A stretch of 48,320 nucleotides of DNA. It comes from QNZT01 sp964651755. Lineage in GTDB: Bacteria; Campylobacterota; Campylobacteria; Campylobacterales; QNZT01. This document shows positions 33,085 through 42,385 of the stretch, piece after piece (position 1 is the stretch's first letter; each line of letters begins with the position of its first letter). The stretch spans positions 1-48,320 of the forward strand of contig CAZYZD010000006.1 in assembly GCA_964651755.1 (NCBI GenBank), in the 5' to 3' direction. The position numbers and the translations under genes are program-made. The notes under the pieces were generated by a model. The model made no database searches. It was not told the origin of the DNA and was given only the letters and a program-made list of their open reading frames with translations.

Positions 33085-33932
33085 AACTCCAGCTCCCTAC
33101 TCCGGTGGAAAAATATCGCTTTGAAGAGATTGATTTCTATCTGAAAAGGGATGATTTGATTCATCCTGATTTTTCCGGGAACAAAGCACGGAAACTGGCG
33201 TGGTTTCTGGATAATCCATATCCTTCTGTAAAAGAACTTCTATCTTATGGCTCTGCACAGTCCAATGCGATGTATTCTCTCTCGGTACTTGCGAAGATGC
33301 GCGGCTGGGAGTTTCATTATTATGTTGATCATGTAAGCAGTTATTTGAAAGAGAATCCCCATGGAAATTATCTTTATGCACTGGAAAACGGTATGCAGCT
33401 TCATGAAGCGCCTTTTCCTTCAGAAAAGAGTGATAATAGACTGTTGATTGAAGAGGGTGGTCGGCAGGCAGAAGCGGAGTATGGTGTCAGGATTTTGGCA
33501 CAAGAGTTGAAATCCTGTTTTGGCTCGCGGGATATTGCTGTTTTTTTGCCTTCAGGAACGGGAACAACTGCACTTTTTTTACAAAAACATCTTCCCTATA
33601 CTGTCTATACAACTGCTTGTGTGGGTACTTCGGCATACCTGAGGGAACAGTTTCTGAGCCTGGAGCCTGATCAAAGTATGCATCCAGTGATCTTAAATAC
33701 GCGAAAAAAGTATCATTTTGGAAAACTTTATCGTGAATTTTTTAAAATTTGGCTAAAATTAAAAGAAAATACAGGTATCACTTTCGATTTGCTTTATGAT
33801 CCCAAAGGGTGGTTGACTCTTCTGGAAAATCGTGAACATTTTTCGACAGAGATTTGTTATATTCATCAGGGTGGATTGCAGGGCAATGAAAGTATGCTGA
33901 AACGTTATGAGAGGAAATTTCAATCATTATGA
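33081..33932 (+). CDS. ACC deaminase/D-cysteine desulfhydrase-like PLP enzyme
   Basis: A 283-residue fold-type II PLP protein. FYLKRDDL is followed by FSGNKARKL with the probable PLP lysine K35, the YGSAQSNA motif (about 56-63) and the phosphate-binding loop LPSGTGTTALFL (about 155-166). This matches the 1-aminocyclopropane-1-carboxylate deaminase/D-cysteine desulfhydrase family but is about 50 residues shorter than typical members. Substrate unknown; D-cysteine or another amino acid is plausible. The start is GTG overlapping the Nudix stop, and its end overlaps hisD in ATGA. Confidence 0.75.
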   Translation: MKLQLPTPVEKYRFEEIDFYLKRDDLIHPDFSGNKARKLAWFLDNPYPSVKELLSYGSAQSNAMYSLSVLAKMRGWEFHYYVDHVSSYLKENPHGNYLYALENGMQLHEAPFPSEKSDNRLLIEEGGRQAEAEYGVRILAQELKSCFGSRDIAVFLPSGTGTTALFLQKHLPYTVYTTACVGTSAYLREQFLSLEPDQSMHPVILNTRKKYHFGKLYREFFKIWLKLKENTGITFDLLYDPKGWLTLLENREHFSTEICYIHQGGLQGNESMLKRYERKFQSL

Positions 33933-35221
33933 AAAGATTAAATACAAAAGATAGTGATTTTCAAAGTGCTTTTGCCCAATTGCTGGAGCGTGGGGCGATG
34001 GATATTGATGCGGTAAGCGGTACGGTAAAATCCATACTTGATGAAATTAAAAAAGAGGGAAACAGCGCCCTGAAGCGTCATATTGCAAAATTTGATAACT
34101 GGGATATGGCAACAGACAAAGATTTGCAGATCGATACAACATTGATGCAAAAAGCGTACGATGCCCTTGATGAAGATCTTAAAAATGCTTTGCATCTGGC
34201 ATATGACAGGATCTACAGTTATCATCAAAAACAGATGCCAAAGTCATGGCTTGATTTTGAGACAAACGGTTCTGTACTTGGTCAGAAGGTGAGTGCGGTA
34301 GATAGAGCGGGACTCTATATTCCCGGCGGTAAAGCTGCCTATCCAAGCTCTTTGCTGATGAATGCTATTCCTGCCATTGTTGCGGGTGTGGAAGAGATAG
34401 TTGTCTGTACGCCGACACCTGGTAATGAAGTAAATTCTCTGCTTTTGGCGGCGATGCATTTGTGTAATATTACCAAAGCGTTTAAAGTGGGAGGTGCCAG
34501 TGCTATCGGAGCGATGGCATACGGAACCGAGACAATTCCCAAAACAGATGTTGTTACAGGTCCGGGAAATATTTTTGTGGCAACAGCTAAAAAAATGGTT
34601 TTTGGAGAGGTCAATATCGATATGATCGCAGGACCGAGTGAAATCGGGATTATTGCCGATGAGAGTGCTAATCCTGCCTGGCTGGCGATTGATCTTCTAA
34701 GTCAGGCTGAACATGACGAGATGGCAAGTTCGCTTTTGATTACTACTTCTGAAAAGATTGCGGATGAAACTGTCGTTGAAATCGAAAAAGCGCTCAAAAT
34801 GCTTGACCGTAAAACAATAGCCCGTGAATCGATTGAAAAAAGAGGTGCGGTAATTGTCGTAAAAGATATGCAGGAGGCAGCATTTTATATGAACCAGATT
34901 GCCCCTGAACATCTGGAGTTAATGGTAGAAAACCCTTTTGCCCTGCTGCCTTTGATTAAACATGCAGGAGCAATATTTATGGGTTCTTATACGCCTGAAC
35001 CGATTGGTGATTATATTGCCGGTCCCAATCATACATTGCCGACCGGAGGGACAGCGAGATTTTATTCACCATTGAATGTAGAAAATTTTTTAAAAAAGTC
35101 TTCGATTATTGCAATGAGTAAGCAGGGGATGGATGCGTTAGGGTCTGCATGTGCATTACTTGCCAAAACCGAAGGGTTGGATGCCCATCAGAAATCGGTT
35201 GAGATTCGTTTAAAAGATTGA
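33929..35221 (+). CDS. hisD: Histidinol dehydrogenase
   Basis: A 430-residue enzyme that oxidises L-histidinol to histidine in two NAD-dependent steps, the last step of histidine synthesis. Conserved features are the AGLYIPGG loop, VVTGPGNIFVATAKK, DMIAGPSEIGI and the zinc-binding LLSQAEHDE; the C-terminal IAPEHLEL and GDYIAGPNHTLPTGGTARF are also intact. Full length. The remaining his genes are not in the window. Its ATG overlaps the preceding gene by four bases, and S41 peptidase follows after one base. Confidence 0.96.
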   Translation: MKRLNTKDSDFQSAFAQLLERGAMDIDAVSGTVKSILDEIKKEGNSALKRHIAKFDNWDMATDKDLQIDTTLMQKAYDALDEDLKNALHLAYDRIYSYHQKQMPKSWLDFETNGSVLGQKVSAVDRAGLYIPGGKAAYPSSLLMNAIPAIVAGVEEIVVCTPTPGNEVNSLLLAAMHLCNITKAFKVGGASAIGAMAYGTETIPKTDVVTGPGNIFVATAKKMVFGEVNIDMIAGPSEIGIIADESANPAWLAIDLLSQAEHDEMASSLLITTSEKIADETVVEIEKALKMLDRKTIARESIEKRGAVIVVKDMQEAAFYMNQIAPEHLELMVENPFALLPLIKHAGAIFMGSYTPEPIGDYIAGPNHTLPTGGTARFYSPLNVENFLKKSSIIAMSKQGMDALGSACALLAKTEGLDAHQKSVEIRLKD

Positions 35222-35222
35222 T

Positions 35223-36638
35223 ATGTATAAGATTGCATCTTTTCTCTTTTTTTTATTGTTGTTTCTTGGCGGTTGCGGGCATGGGAGCAGTACTGCAACC
35301 TCACTCGAGACAAATGAGAGTGTTGAAAGTAATGTAAGCAGGATCAAGGAAAAGATATTTGGAGAGGTGCAGCCTCCTGCAGAGTGTACACTTTTGGCAA
35401 AAAAGAAATTTGTCTATGATGTAATGCATGATTCATATCTTTGGGCAGATGAAACCAAAGAGGTGGATTATACGGATGATGAACGCTATCCGGATGAAGA
35501 GACACTGTTAAATGATTTGCGAAATCCAAAAGATCGTTTCAGTTTTATTATGAGTCAGAAAGCTTATGATGATTTTTTTGAAGCGGGGAAAAATGTAGGA
35601 TTTGGGATCTTTTTCAGACCGGAAGCGCATGAAAGCAACACGACTCTGGGATATACGGTTGATGCACTTGTACTTTTGCTTGTCTATCCGGAGTCTCCGG
35701 CAGATAAAGCAGGTTTGAAAAGAAGTGATAGGATAGTAGGTATTGATGATTATACTATAAATCAGGTTTTTGCAGACGAGGAACTTTTCAAACACTATCT
35801 TGAAGCTGATGAACCTATAACGGTAACTTTTCATCTAGAGCGCAATGACGGTACAAATGATACTGTAACAGTCACCAAAGCAGAATACAATGTCAAGACA
35901 GTGATAAAAAAAAGTATTCTGGAACGCAATGGACGTAAAATCGGATATCTCCTTTTTCAGTCATTTGTCGGTACTTCTGAATCAGAATTGACAGCCGCTT
36001 TTTCCTATTTCGAGAAAAGTGGTATTGATGATCTTGTACTTGATTTGCGATATAATGGCGGAGGGTATGTCTATATTGCCAGACAACTTGCCTCTTTGAT
36101 CGGCGGATGGTACAGCAGCGGCAAAGTTTTCAATCAGACACTTTTCAATCAAAAATATAGTCGATACAACTATAGTACCTATTTTTACTATTATCTTTTT
36201 CATCAACTCTCTTTACCGCGACTTTATGTAATTACGACCAGTATGACCTGTTCTGCAAGTGAACTTGTGATTAACTCGCTGAGGGCTTCGGCGATTGGTG
36301 TTGAGGTAATTGGTATAGGTGAGCATACTTGTGGAAAACCTTATGCAATGATAGGGGGCAGATATTGCGATAAATATATACTGCCGGTACAGATGAAAAA
36401 TGCCAATGCTGACGGTGAGGGAGACTATGTAGATGGATTGCCCCCTGTGTGCAGGAGCAGGGACAATGATCTTTATGATTTCGCTGATCCTCATGAAGAT
36501 TCTTTTGCAGAGGCTCTTTATTATATAGAGCATGAAAGTTGTAAACCGGAAACACTTTCTTCCAGAGCATATGTTAAAAAAACTATTTCTATACCAGCGG
36601 TATCAAGAAGTTTCAGGGGACAGTATGGTATTTACTAA
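35223..36638 (+). CDS. S41-family C-terminal processing peptidase lipoprotein
   Basis: A 471-residue exported protease. A lipoprotein signal (FLGGC, lipid-modified Cys about 18) is followed by a helical N-terminal domain, a PDZ-like domain (about 125-215, with GFGIFF and SPADKAGLKRSDRIVGID) and an S41 protease domain: GYLLFQSF, VLDLRYNGGGYV and the nucleophile Ser344 in MTCSASELVINSLR. Several extra cysteines in the C-terminal third may form disulfides. It probably trims periplasmic or outer-membrane proteins. The ATG lies one base after hisD with no good ribosome site, so coupled translation is likely. Confidence 0.85.
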   Translation: MYKIASFLFFLLLFLGGCGHGSSTATSLETNESVESNVSRIKEKIFGEVQPPAECTLLAKKKFVYDVMHDSYLWADETKEVDYTDDERYPDEETLLNDLRNPKDRFSFIMSQKAYDDFFEAGKNVGFGIFFRPEAHESNTTLGYTVDALVLLLVYPESPADKAGLKRSDRIVGIDDYTINQVFADEELFKHYLEADEPITVTFHLERNDGTNDTVTVTKAEYNVKTVIKKSILERNGRKIGYLLFQSFVGTSESELTAAFSYFEKSGIDDLVLDLRYNGGGYVYIARQLASLIGGWYSSGKVFNQTLFNQKYSRYNYSTYFYYYLFHQLSLPRLYVITTSMTCSASELVINSLRASAIGVEVIGIGEHTCGKPYAMIGGRYCDKYILPVQMKNANADGEGDYVDGLPPVCRSRDNDLYDFADPHEDSFAEALYYIEHESCKPETLSSRAYVKKTISIPAVSRSFRGQYGIY

Positions 36639-37020
36639 ATATCTTATTCCTCTTTTGTTATATTTGACAACGGGGTGCAGCTTTTCCCAAAACAGTTTTT
36701 TGGAAGAGAGATACCTTCGTGATGTTACTTCAGTATGCACAGAGGAGATAAGCGATGCAATCAAGGAACTGACAGGTTTAAAGCATATAAAACTGTCAGC
36801 AACTCCATTTCAAAAAAGCGCTATGTTGGTTTTGACAAATAGACACAGAAAAAATTATCCTGTGGAGAATCCCTTGACAGGGGTAATTGGTTCTGAGAAA
36901 ATTTTAAAACTTTATGGTGATGAAGAAGATTGTTGGCTTGCTCTTTTAGATGAGCAGGGTAATGTTATGAAAAAAAGAGCACTTTACCATTGTAAATGCA
37001 GTAAAAAAGAGGACAATTGA
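36625..37020 (+). CDS. Small putative lipoprotein
   Basis: A 131-residue protein with a lipoprotein signal (LTTGC, Cys about 18) and a C-terminal CKCSK. No family recognised. The ATG at 36625, with AGGGGA four bases upstream, begins the signal peptide directly; the frame is open 31 codons upstream inside the S41 gene, which would bury the signal. It overlaps the S41 gene by 14 bases, and the next start overlaps its stop in TTGA. It may act with the S41 protease in the envelope; this is an inference from position. Confidence 0.6.
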   Translation: MVFTKYLIPLLLYLTTGCSFSQNSFLEERYLRDVTSVCTEEISDAIKELTGLKHIKLSATPFQKSAMLVLTNRHRKNYPVENPLTGVIGSEKILKLYGDEEDCWLALLDEQGNVMKKRALYHCKCSKKEDN

Positions 37021-38426
37021 AAAAGATTCTGATTATTGCGGACGGCTCCGAATCCAGGGCATTTTTACAGCGTCTTGAAAACTTGGATACTTCTGAAAAT
37101 ATTTACCATATTGTCTATTACCGTGAGTCAACATTGCCTCAGAAACGTTCTGAACAGTTTATCTATTACCGCTTTGATCCTACCAGTTCTGTGAAGCTTT
37201 CGCCTCTGATTGAAGATATAGATTTTTTTCAGGTGATGCTGATACTGGGAAATAAAGTAGATCTTCTGGCTACTTTCGAAAATATTCGTAAAACTTCTAC
37301 GACATTACCTGTTGTTTTACTGGATAAATGGAATCTTAAAATTGATGATCCCCATACAACTGTTTTAAATTTGCAGGAGCGTATTGCCAATTTATTGAGT
37401 AATTATTTGCCGGATATTCCTTTGTGGGCACAAAATATCGGTTTGGGACAGGGTGAAGTTATGGAGATTAAAATTCCGTTTGGCAGTGCTTATGTTTATC
37501 GGCATATTGGCAATATCGAGCAGAAACGCTGGCGTATAGCGGCAATTTACCGTAATCAAAAGATTATCTTGCCCGAACCCAAAATAATGCTTATGCCGGA
37601 TGATGCTATTCTTGCAGTGGGAAATCCCAATGTTCTTAAAGGTGTTTACAAAAGTATTAAACGCCAGTTTGGGCAGTTTCCACTCCCCTTTGGACAAAAT
37701 ATTTATACATTCATCGATATGATGGATATGGATGATGAGGCAATTGAAGTATTATGTAATGATGCGATGCTGATGCATGCCAAACTTAATAGTAAAAAGT
37801 TGATTATACGGATTATCAATCCCCGTCTTGGGAAGATGTACGAGAAACTTAAAGGGTATCATAAAAGTGCTACTATCGATGTACTCTTTGATTTTTTGAA
37901 TCTCTCGATGCAGCGGATGGTACTGAGTGATATTGAACTTAATTACATTGGTCTTTTTATTACCGATAAACCTTTTTTTACACAGTATACGGAGTTTTTG
38001 TATCGATTGAGGATTCCTGTTTTAAAAATTGGTAACAATGGTTTTTTCAATATCAAACACTCTGTTGTCTTGAGTGAAGAGAGTGATAAAATTGAACAAC
38101 TCTCTTCTGTTATCTTTGATTGTGCTTCTCAACTGGGGCTGGATATCTCCTTCTTTGATTTTACAGCAGATGCCAATGAAGAGCGTGAAAAGATTATTGA
38201 GCATTTTGAAAACCTTTCCAAACTATTTGAAGAGAAGGTACGCATCGTCAAAACCGATAAAAACCCTATTCGGGAACTGCTTCCTCAGGATGATTTTTTA
38301 CAATTTGTTATTTTTGAAAAAAAACTTCTTGAGCCAAAATGGCTTGCCTTTTTCTCTACGGATATTGAGAAGCAGTATTTTCGTTTTTTAGATAAATACC
38401 AGCTTTTTTTACCCTATGAATCATAA
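37017..38426 (+). CDS. TrkA/RCK-domain-like cytoplasmic protein (COG3400 type)
   Basis: A 469-residue soluble protein. The N-terminal region starts KKILIIADGSESRAFLQRL, a Rossmann-like strand-loop-helix, and a segment around 140-200 (VMEIKIPFGSAYVYRHIG and RRNQKIILPEP-like residues with MLMPDDAILAVGNP) resembles the RCK_C/TrkA-C fold that binds regulatory ligands. The C-terminal half resembles another nucleotide-binding unit. I recall such proteins as a conserved Campylobacterota family (COG3400) of unknown role, perhaps linked to potassium transport. The start is TTG with AGAGGA upstream, overlapping the lipoprotein stop. Confidence 0.6.
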   Translation: MKKILIIADGSESRAFLQRLENLDTSENIYHIVYYRESTLPQKRSEQFIYYRFDPTSSVKLSPLIEDIDFFQVMLILGNKVDLLATFENIRKTSTTLPVVLLDKWNLKIDDPHTTVLNLQERIANLLSNYLPDIPLWAQNIGLGQGEVMEIKIPFGSAYVYRHIGNIEQKRWRIAAIYRNQKIILPEPKIMLMPDDAILAVGNPNVLKGVYKSIKRQFGQFPLPFGQNIYTFIDMMDMDDEAIEVLCNDAMLMHAKLNSKKLIIRIINPRLGKMYEKLKGYHKSATIDVLFDFLNLSMQRMVLSDIELNYIGLFITDKPFFTQYTEFLYRLRIPVLKIGNNGFFNIKHSVVLSEESDKIEQLSSVIFDCASQLGLDISFFDFTADANEEREKIIEHFENLSKLFEEKVRIVKTDKNPIRELLPQDDFLQFVIFEKKLLEPKWLAFFSTDIEKQYFRFLDKYQLFLPYES

Positions 38427-38446
38427 ATTTCTAAACTATATTTAAA

Positions 38447-38452
38447 TATAAT
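38447..38452 (+). promoter_or_regulatory. -10 box of the aroB-mogA operon
   Basis: TATAAT in an AT-rich tract 32 bases before the aroB ATG; no clear -35 box. Confidence 0.45.
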
Positions 38453-38483
38453 GAATTAATATGAGAAAAGAGCGGGGAGTACT

Positions 38484-39536
38484 ATGCAGACACATATCCA
38501 CTTTGAAAACAGAAAATCGGTTGATTACACTATTTTTATAGATGAAATGCAAAAGATGCATTTTGACAGAAAAGTAGCTATAGTTACTAACCCTAAAGTT
38601 GCAGGTCTGCATCTGCTGAAGCTCTTACAAAATATTCAGGCTCGTGAACTCTATGTTATTACTGTTAAAGATGGAGAAAATTATAAAAATCAGGAGAGTC
38701 TTGATTTTATACTTGAAAACCTTTTTAACCACAGATTTGACCGAAATTCTTTGCTGATTGCTTTTGGCGGCGGTGTTATCGGTGATATGACAGGATTTGC
38801 TGCATCTGTTTTTCAGCGCGGTATCGATTTTATACAGATTCCTACAACTTTACTTTCTCAGGTAGATGCCAGTGTAGGCGGTAAAACTGGGATTAACAAT
38901 AGATTTGGAAAAAATCTTGTGGGTGCATTTTATCAGCCTCAGGCTGTCTATATTGAGACTGATTTTCTGGATACACTGCCTTCACGTGAATTTGGTGCGG
39001 GTATAGCGGAAATTATCAAGATGGCAGTTACTTTTGATGCTGAATTTTTTATGTTTCTGGAAAGTGCTGATCTGCATAAAAAAGAAGAGCTTGCTGTTGC
39101 AATACGCAAAAGTGTTGAAACAAAAGCGAAAGTGGTCGGGGAAGATGAGAAAGAGAAGGGGATTCGCGCTGTTTTAAATTACGGGCATACTTTTGCACAT
39201 GTAATTGAAAATATTACAGGTTACAGTCGTTATCTTCATGGGGAAGCAGTTGCTATTGGTATGGTGATGGCAAATCGTCTTGCCGTAAAACTTGGTTTGC
39301 TGGAGGAAGAGGAGTCCGGACGTATTACAAAACTTTTGCAAAAATATAATTTGCCTGTCTCCTTTCATGTGGAAGATCCTGAAAGTTTTTATGAAAGTTT
39401 TTTTCTTGATAAAAAGAGTGAAAATGAGACTATAAAATTTATTTTGCCTAAACATATCGGTGGATATGAGATAGTCAAAGGGCTGGAAAAAGAGATTGTT
39501 GTTGCATTGTTAAGAGAGTTTCAAAGTGAAAGCTAA
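38484..39536 (+). CDS. aroB: 3-dehydroquinate synthase
   Basis: A 350-residue NAD-dependent enzyme that cyclises DAHP to 3-dehydroquinate in the shikimate pathway. Signatures include AFGGGVIGDMTGFAAS, IPTTLLSQVDASVGGKTGIN, and the metal ligands in the EFGAGIAEIIK, NYGHTFAHVIE and HGEAVAIGM regions. Full length. GGGGAG lies five bases before the ATG. It opens an overlapping operon aroB-mscS-mtaB-ftsH-like-bioV-mogA whose first four genes keep the same order in Helicobacter pylori as I remember it (HP0283-HP0286). Confidence 0.96.
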   Translation: MQTHIHFENRKSVDYTIFIDEMQKMHFDRKVAIVTNPKVAGLHLLKLLQNIQARELYVITVKDGENYKNQESLDFILENLFNHRFDRNSLLIAFGGGVIGDMTGFAASVFQRGIDFIQIPTTLLSQVDASVGGKTGINNRFGKNLVGAFYQPQAVYIETDFLDTLPSREFGAGIAEIIKMAVTFDAEFFMFLESADLHKKEELAVAIRKSVETKAKVVGEDEKEKGIRAVLNYGHTFAHVIENITGYSRYLHGEAVAIGMVMANRLAVKLGLLEEEESGRITKLLQKYNLPVSFHVEDPESFYESFFLDKKSENETIKFILPKHIGGYEIVKGLEKEIVVALLREFQSES

Positions 39537-41160
39537 TCTTAGTCTGTTTCTGCTTCTTTTTATTGCTCTAAATATACAGCTATGGGCAGAAGAGAGTAAT
39601 GTAACAAAGCAGAGTATATCTGAAAGCAATGTTTCTTCAGATACACGAAAAGAGGAATCTTCTTCTAATTTGACACTGGAAAAAGCGAAAGAGAGGATTC
39701 GTCACAATCAGGAGATTCAAAAACAGCTGGAAGCGATAAATGATCAGCTTAAAACAGATTTACTCTATGCAAAATATAATAATCATCAGGTTTATCTTGA
39801 TCTGCAAAAACAGCTTGAAGATATACGCAAAAAACTTGAAAAAAATAAATATAAAGCCGGTAGTCACGAATATACAACCCTTAAAACAGAAGAGGATGCG
39901 CTTGAAAACCAGATAGCGCTTCTGAAAGATTTTCAGGCACCTCCTTTTGAAGAGTTGACCAAGCCTAAAGATATTGCCAAAGCGCCGGAGATTAAAACAC
40001 CGTTTGATATTTTGAATGGATTTCGTTATCTCAAACTCCTCAAAAGAGAGAGGGAAGGTTTCAACCGGAAGCTGGAAGGGCTTTATACGCTGATTGAGTT
40101 GCTTCGGGAGAAACAGCGTCTTTTGAAGAAAGATAGCAAAATAGCACATGAACTTGACGAGATTCTTCCTGCCTATCATCTTGCCAAAGATACCTATGCA
40201 TTGTATGCTAAAAAGGTAGAGGATAGTAAACTGAAAGTAACTGCCGATATTAAAGTGCAGATGCAGCGTCTTTTCAATATTTTGATTAGTATAGGCGTTA
40301 TTATCTTTTTCTCTTTTATTTTCAAATATCTTGCCAAAAAAACTATCAGTGACAATCAGCGCTACTATATGGCAAACAAAATTATCAATTTCAGCAACTT
40401 CTTTTTGATCATGCTGGTGCTGCTCTTCTCTTTTTTGGAGAATGTAACCTATTTTGTAACGGTACTCGGTTTTGCTTCAGCTGGTATTGCGATTGCAATG
40501 AAAGATCTTTTCATGAGTGCACTGGGGTGGATGGTCATTGTTTTTGGCGGCAGCTTTCATGTTGGTGATCGTGTCAAAGTTTTTAAAGGAAATCATGAAT
40601 ATGTTGGTGATATTGTAGATATTTCATTTTTGCGTATGACGATTCTGGAAGATGTAACCCTGACTACATATACCCATAACAGAAGGGCTGGAAGGATTAT
40701 CTTTATTCCGAACAACTATATTTTTACGGAACTTTTGGCAAACTATACCCACGGTAAGATCAAGACAGTGTGGGATGGTGTTGATGTTATGGTAACTTTT
40801 GATTCCAATTATAAAAAAGCACAGCACCTTATACGGGAAATTGTCAAAAAATACTCTAAAGGGTATACCGAGATATCCCGTAAACAGCTCAATATGCTGC
40901 GTAGTCAGTATAGCTTGAAAAATATCAATGTTGAACCGAGAATTTATACTTTTATGGAAGAGTATGGTGTTAAGATATCTTGCTGGTATATGACCAACTC
41001 TTATGCTACATTAACACTTAGAAGTAATATATACTCCAATATTCTCGATGCTTTAATGGCGGAAGAAGATATCAAGCTGGCATATCCTACGCAGATTGTC
41101 AACTTTAAAAAAGATCAGAAGTGTGTTCCTAAGGATCTGGGTGAACAGAGTATTTCTTAA
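39526..41160 (+). CDS. MscS-family mechanosensitive channel
   Basis: A 544-residue channel protein. It has a signal peptide (about 1-20, ending LWA), a long charged coiled-coil periplasmic region (about 45-240), three or more membrane helices (about 247-345) and the MscS pore/beta domain with GFASAGIAIAMKDLFMSALGW and SFHVGDRVKV. An unusual cytoplasmic insert around 390-450 contains the TYTHNRRAGRIIFIPNNYIF stretch. The GTG start is used because it begins the signal peptide; it overlaps aroB by 11 bases. The role is osmotic pressure release. Confidence 0.88.
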   Translation: MKANLSLFLLLFIALNIQLWAEESNVTKQSISESNVSSDTRKEESSSNLTLEKAKERIRHNQEIQKQLEAINDQLKTDLLYAKYNNHQVYLDLQKQLEDIRKKLEKNKYKAGSHEYTTLKTEEDALENQIALLKDFQAPPFEELTKPKDIAKAPEIKTPFDILNGFRYLKLLKREREGFNRKLEGLYTLIELLREKQRLLKKDSKIAHELDEILPAYHLAKDTYALYAKKVEDSKLKVTADIKVQMQRLFNILISIGVIIFFSFIFKYLAKKTISDNQRYYMANKIINFSNFFLIMLVLLFSFLENVTYFVTVLGFASAGIAIAMKDLFMSALGWMVIVFGGSFHVGDRVKVFKGNHEYVGDIVDISFLRMTILEDVTLTTYTHNRRAGRIIFIPNNYIFTELLANYTHGKIKTVWDGVDVMVTFDSNYKKAQHLIREIVKKYSKGYTEISRKQLNMLRSQYSLKNINVEPRIYTFMEEYGVKISCWYMTNSYATLTLRSNIYSNILDALMAEEDIKLAYPTQIVNFKKDQKCVPKDLGEQSIS

Positions 41161-42385
41161 AACATTTGGCTGTCGTACCAATATTTACGACTCTCAGATT
41201 ATGGCACAGAATCTTATTGACTTTGTGTTGGTTGAAAGTGAAGAAGAGGCAGATATTGTGGTTGTCAATTCGTGTACAGTTACCAATTCTGCTGACAGCA
41301 GTGCGAGAAGTTATATCTCCGGTTTACAGAAAAAAGGGAAAAAGGTGGTACTTGCCGGGTGTGGTGCGATCAGTAAAGGAGAGTCTCTTTTCTCGGCTGA
41401 AAAAGTGTTTGGTGTATTTGGTCACTCGGAAAAGAAAAATATCAATAAACTTTTAAAAAGCAGTACGCCATTTTTTGAACTTGGAGACTTGCAGAGTCTG
41501 GATGAAACAATAGTCGAAGATTTTAGTTCCAGAAGCAAAGCATTTATCAAAATTCAGGAGGGGTGTGACTTTAACTGCAGTTACTGCATCATTCCATCGG
41601 TCAGGGGTAATGCAAGAAGTCAGAGTGAAGAGAAAATACTCTATCAGGTAGAAAAACTGGCTGCCAACGGTTATGGTGAATTTGTGCTGACTGGAACCAA
41701 TATAGGAAGTTACGGCAAAGATAGCGGAAGTTCAATTGCAACGCTTCTGCAAAAAATGTCGATGATTCGAGGGGTCAGACGTATTCGTCTTGGTTCTCTG
41801 GAACCGGTACAGATTGATGATGCTTTTATGGAGATTTTAGGTGATGCGTGGTTGGAGAAGCATTTGCATATTGCTTTACAGCATACCAGTGAAGAGATGT
41901 TGCGTATTATGCGAAGGCGCAATGCATTGGTACGTGACTTGGCTCTTTTTGAGAAGATTGCCGAAAAAGGGTATGCACTGGGTACCGATTTTATTGTAGG
42001 ACATCCCGGTGAAAATGAACTGCTTTGGCAAGAGGCGGTAGAAAATTTTAAACGTTTTCCGATTACCCATATTCATGCTTTTACTTACAGCAGACGGGAG
42101 GGAACTCATGCAGCAACACTAAAGGAGAATATTCCCAAAAAGGTGGCAAAAGAGCGTTTGAAAGAAATTGAATCGATTGTAAAGGCAAACAATTATGCTT
42201 TTCGACAAAAATATCATCAAAATTTACAGGTTTTGGTAGAGGAGCGTAAGGGTGATTTGCAGACAGGATATGATCAATATTATAACCGTGTTTTTATTGA
42301 TGCAAAAATCGATCTTCTGAAAGAGTGGGTGGAGATTCCTGTTACAGAAGTAAGAGAGGAGGGGAATTATGCGCAAATGGTTTAA
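41141..42385 (+). CDS. mtaB: tRNA t6A37 methylthiotransferase MtaB
   Basis: A 414-residue radical-SAM methylthiotransferase. The N-terminal UPF0004 domain carries its three cluster cysteines in FGCRTN, VNSCTVTN and LAGCGA; the radical-SAM cluster is in EGCDFNCSYCIIPSVRG. The FGCRTN form, with HTSEEMLRIMRRRN later, places it with MtaB (adding a 2-methylthio group to t6A in tRNA) rather than MiaB or RimO. The GTG at 41141 has AAGGA five bases upstream and begins the domain directly; it overlaps mscS by 20 bases. The C-terminus is TRAM-like. Confidence 0.88.
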   Translation: MNRVFLKTFGCRTNIYDSQIMAQNLIDFVLVESEEEADIVVVNSCTVTNSADSSARSYISGLQKKGKKVVLAGCGAISKGESLFSAEKVFGVFGHSEKKNINKLLKSSTPFFELGDLQSLDETIVEDFSSRSKAFIKIQEGCDFNCSYCIIPSVRGNARSQSEEKILYQVEKLAANGYGEFVLTGTNIGSYGKDSGSSIATLLQKMSMIRGVRRIRLGSLEPVQIDDAFMEILGDAWLEKHLHIALQHTSEEMLRIMRRRNALVRDLALFEKIAEKGYALGTDFIVGHPGENELLWQEAVENFKRFPITHIHAFTYSRREGTHAATLKENIPKKVAKERLKEIESIVKANNYAFRQKYHQNLQVLVEERKGDLQTGYDQYYNRVFIDAKIDLLKEWVEIPVTEVREEGNYAQMV

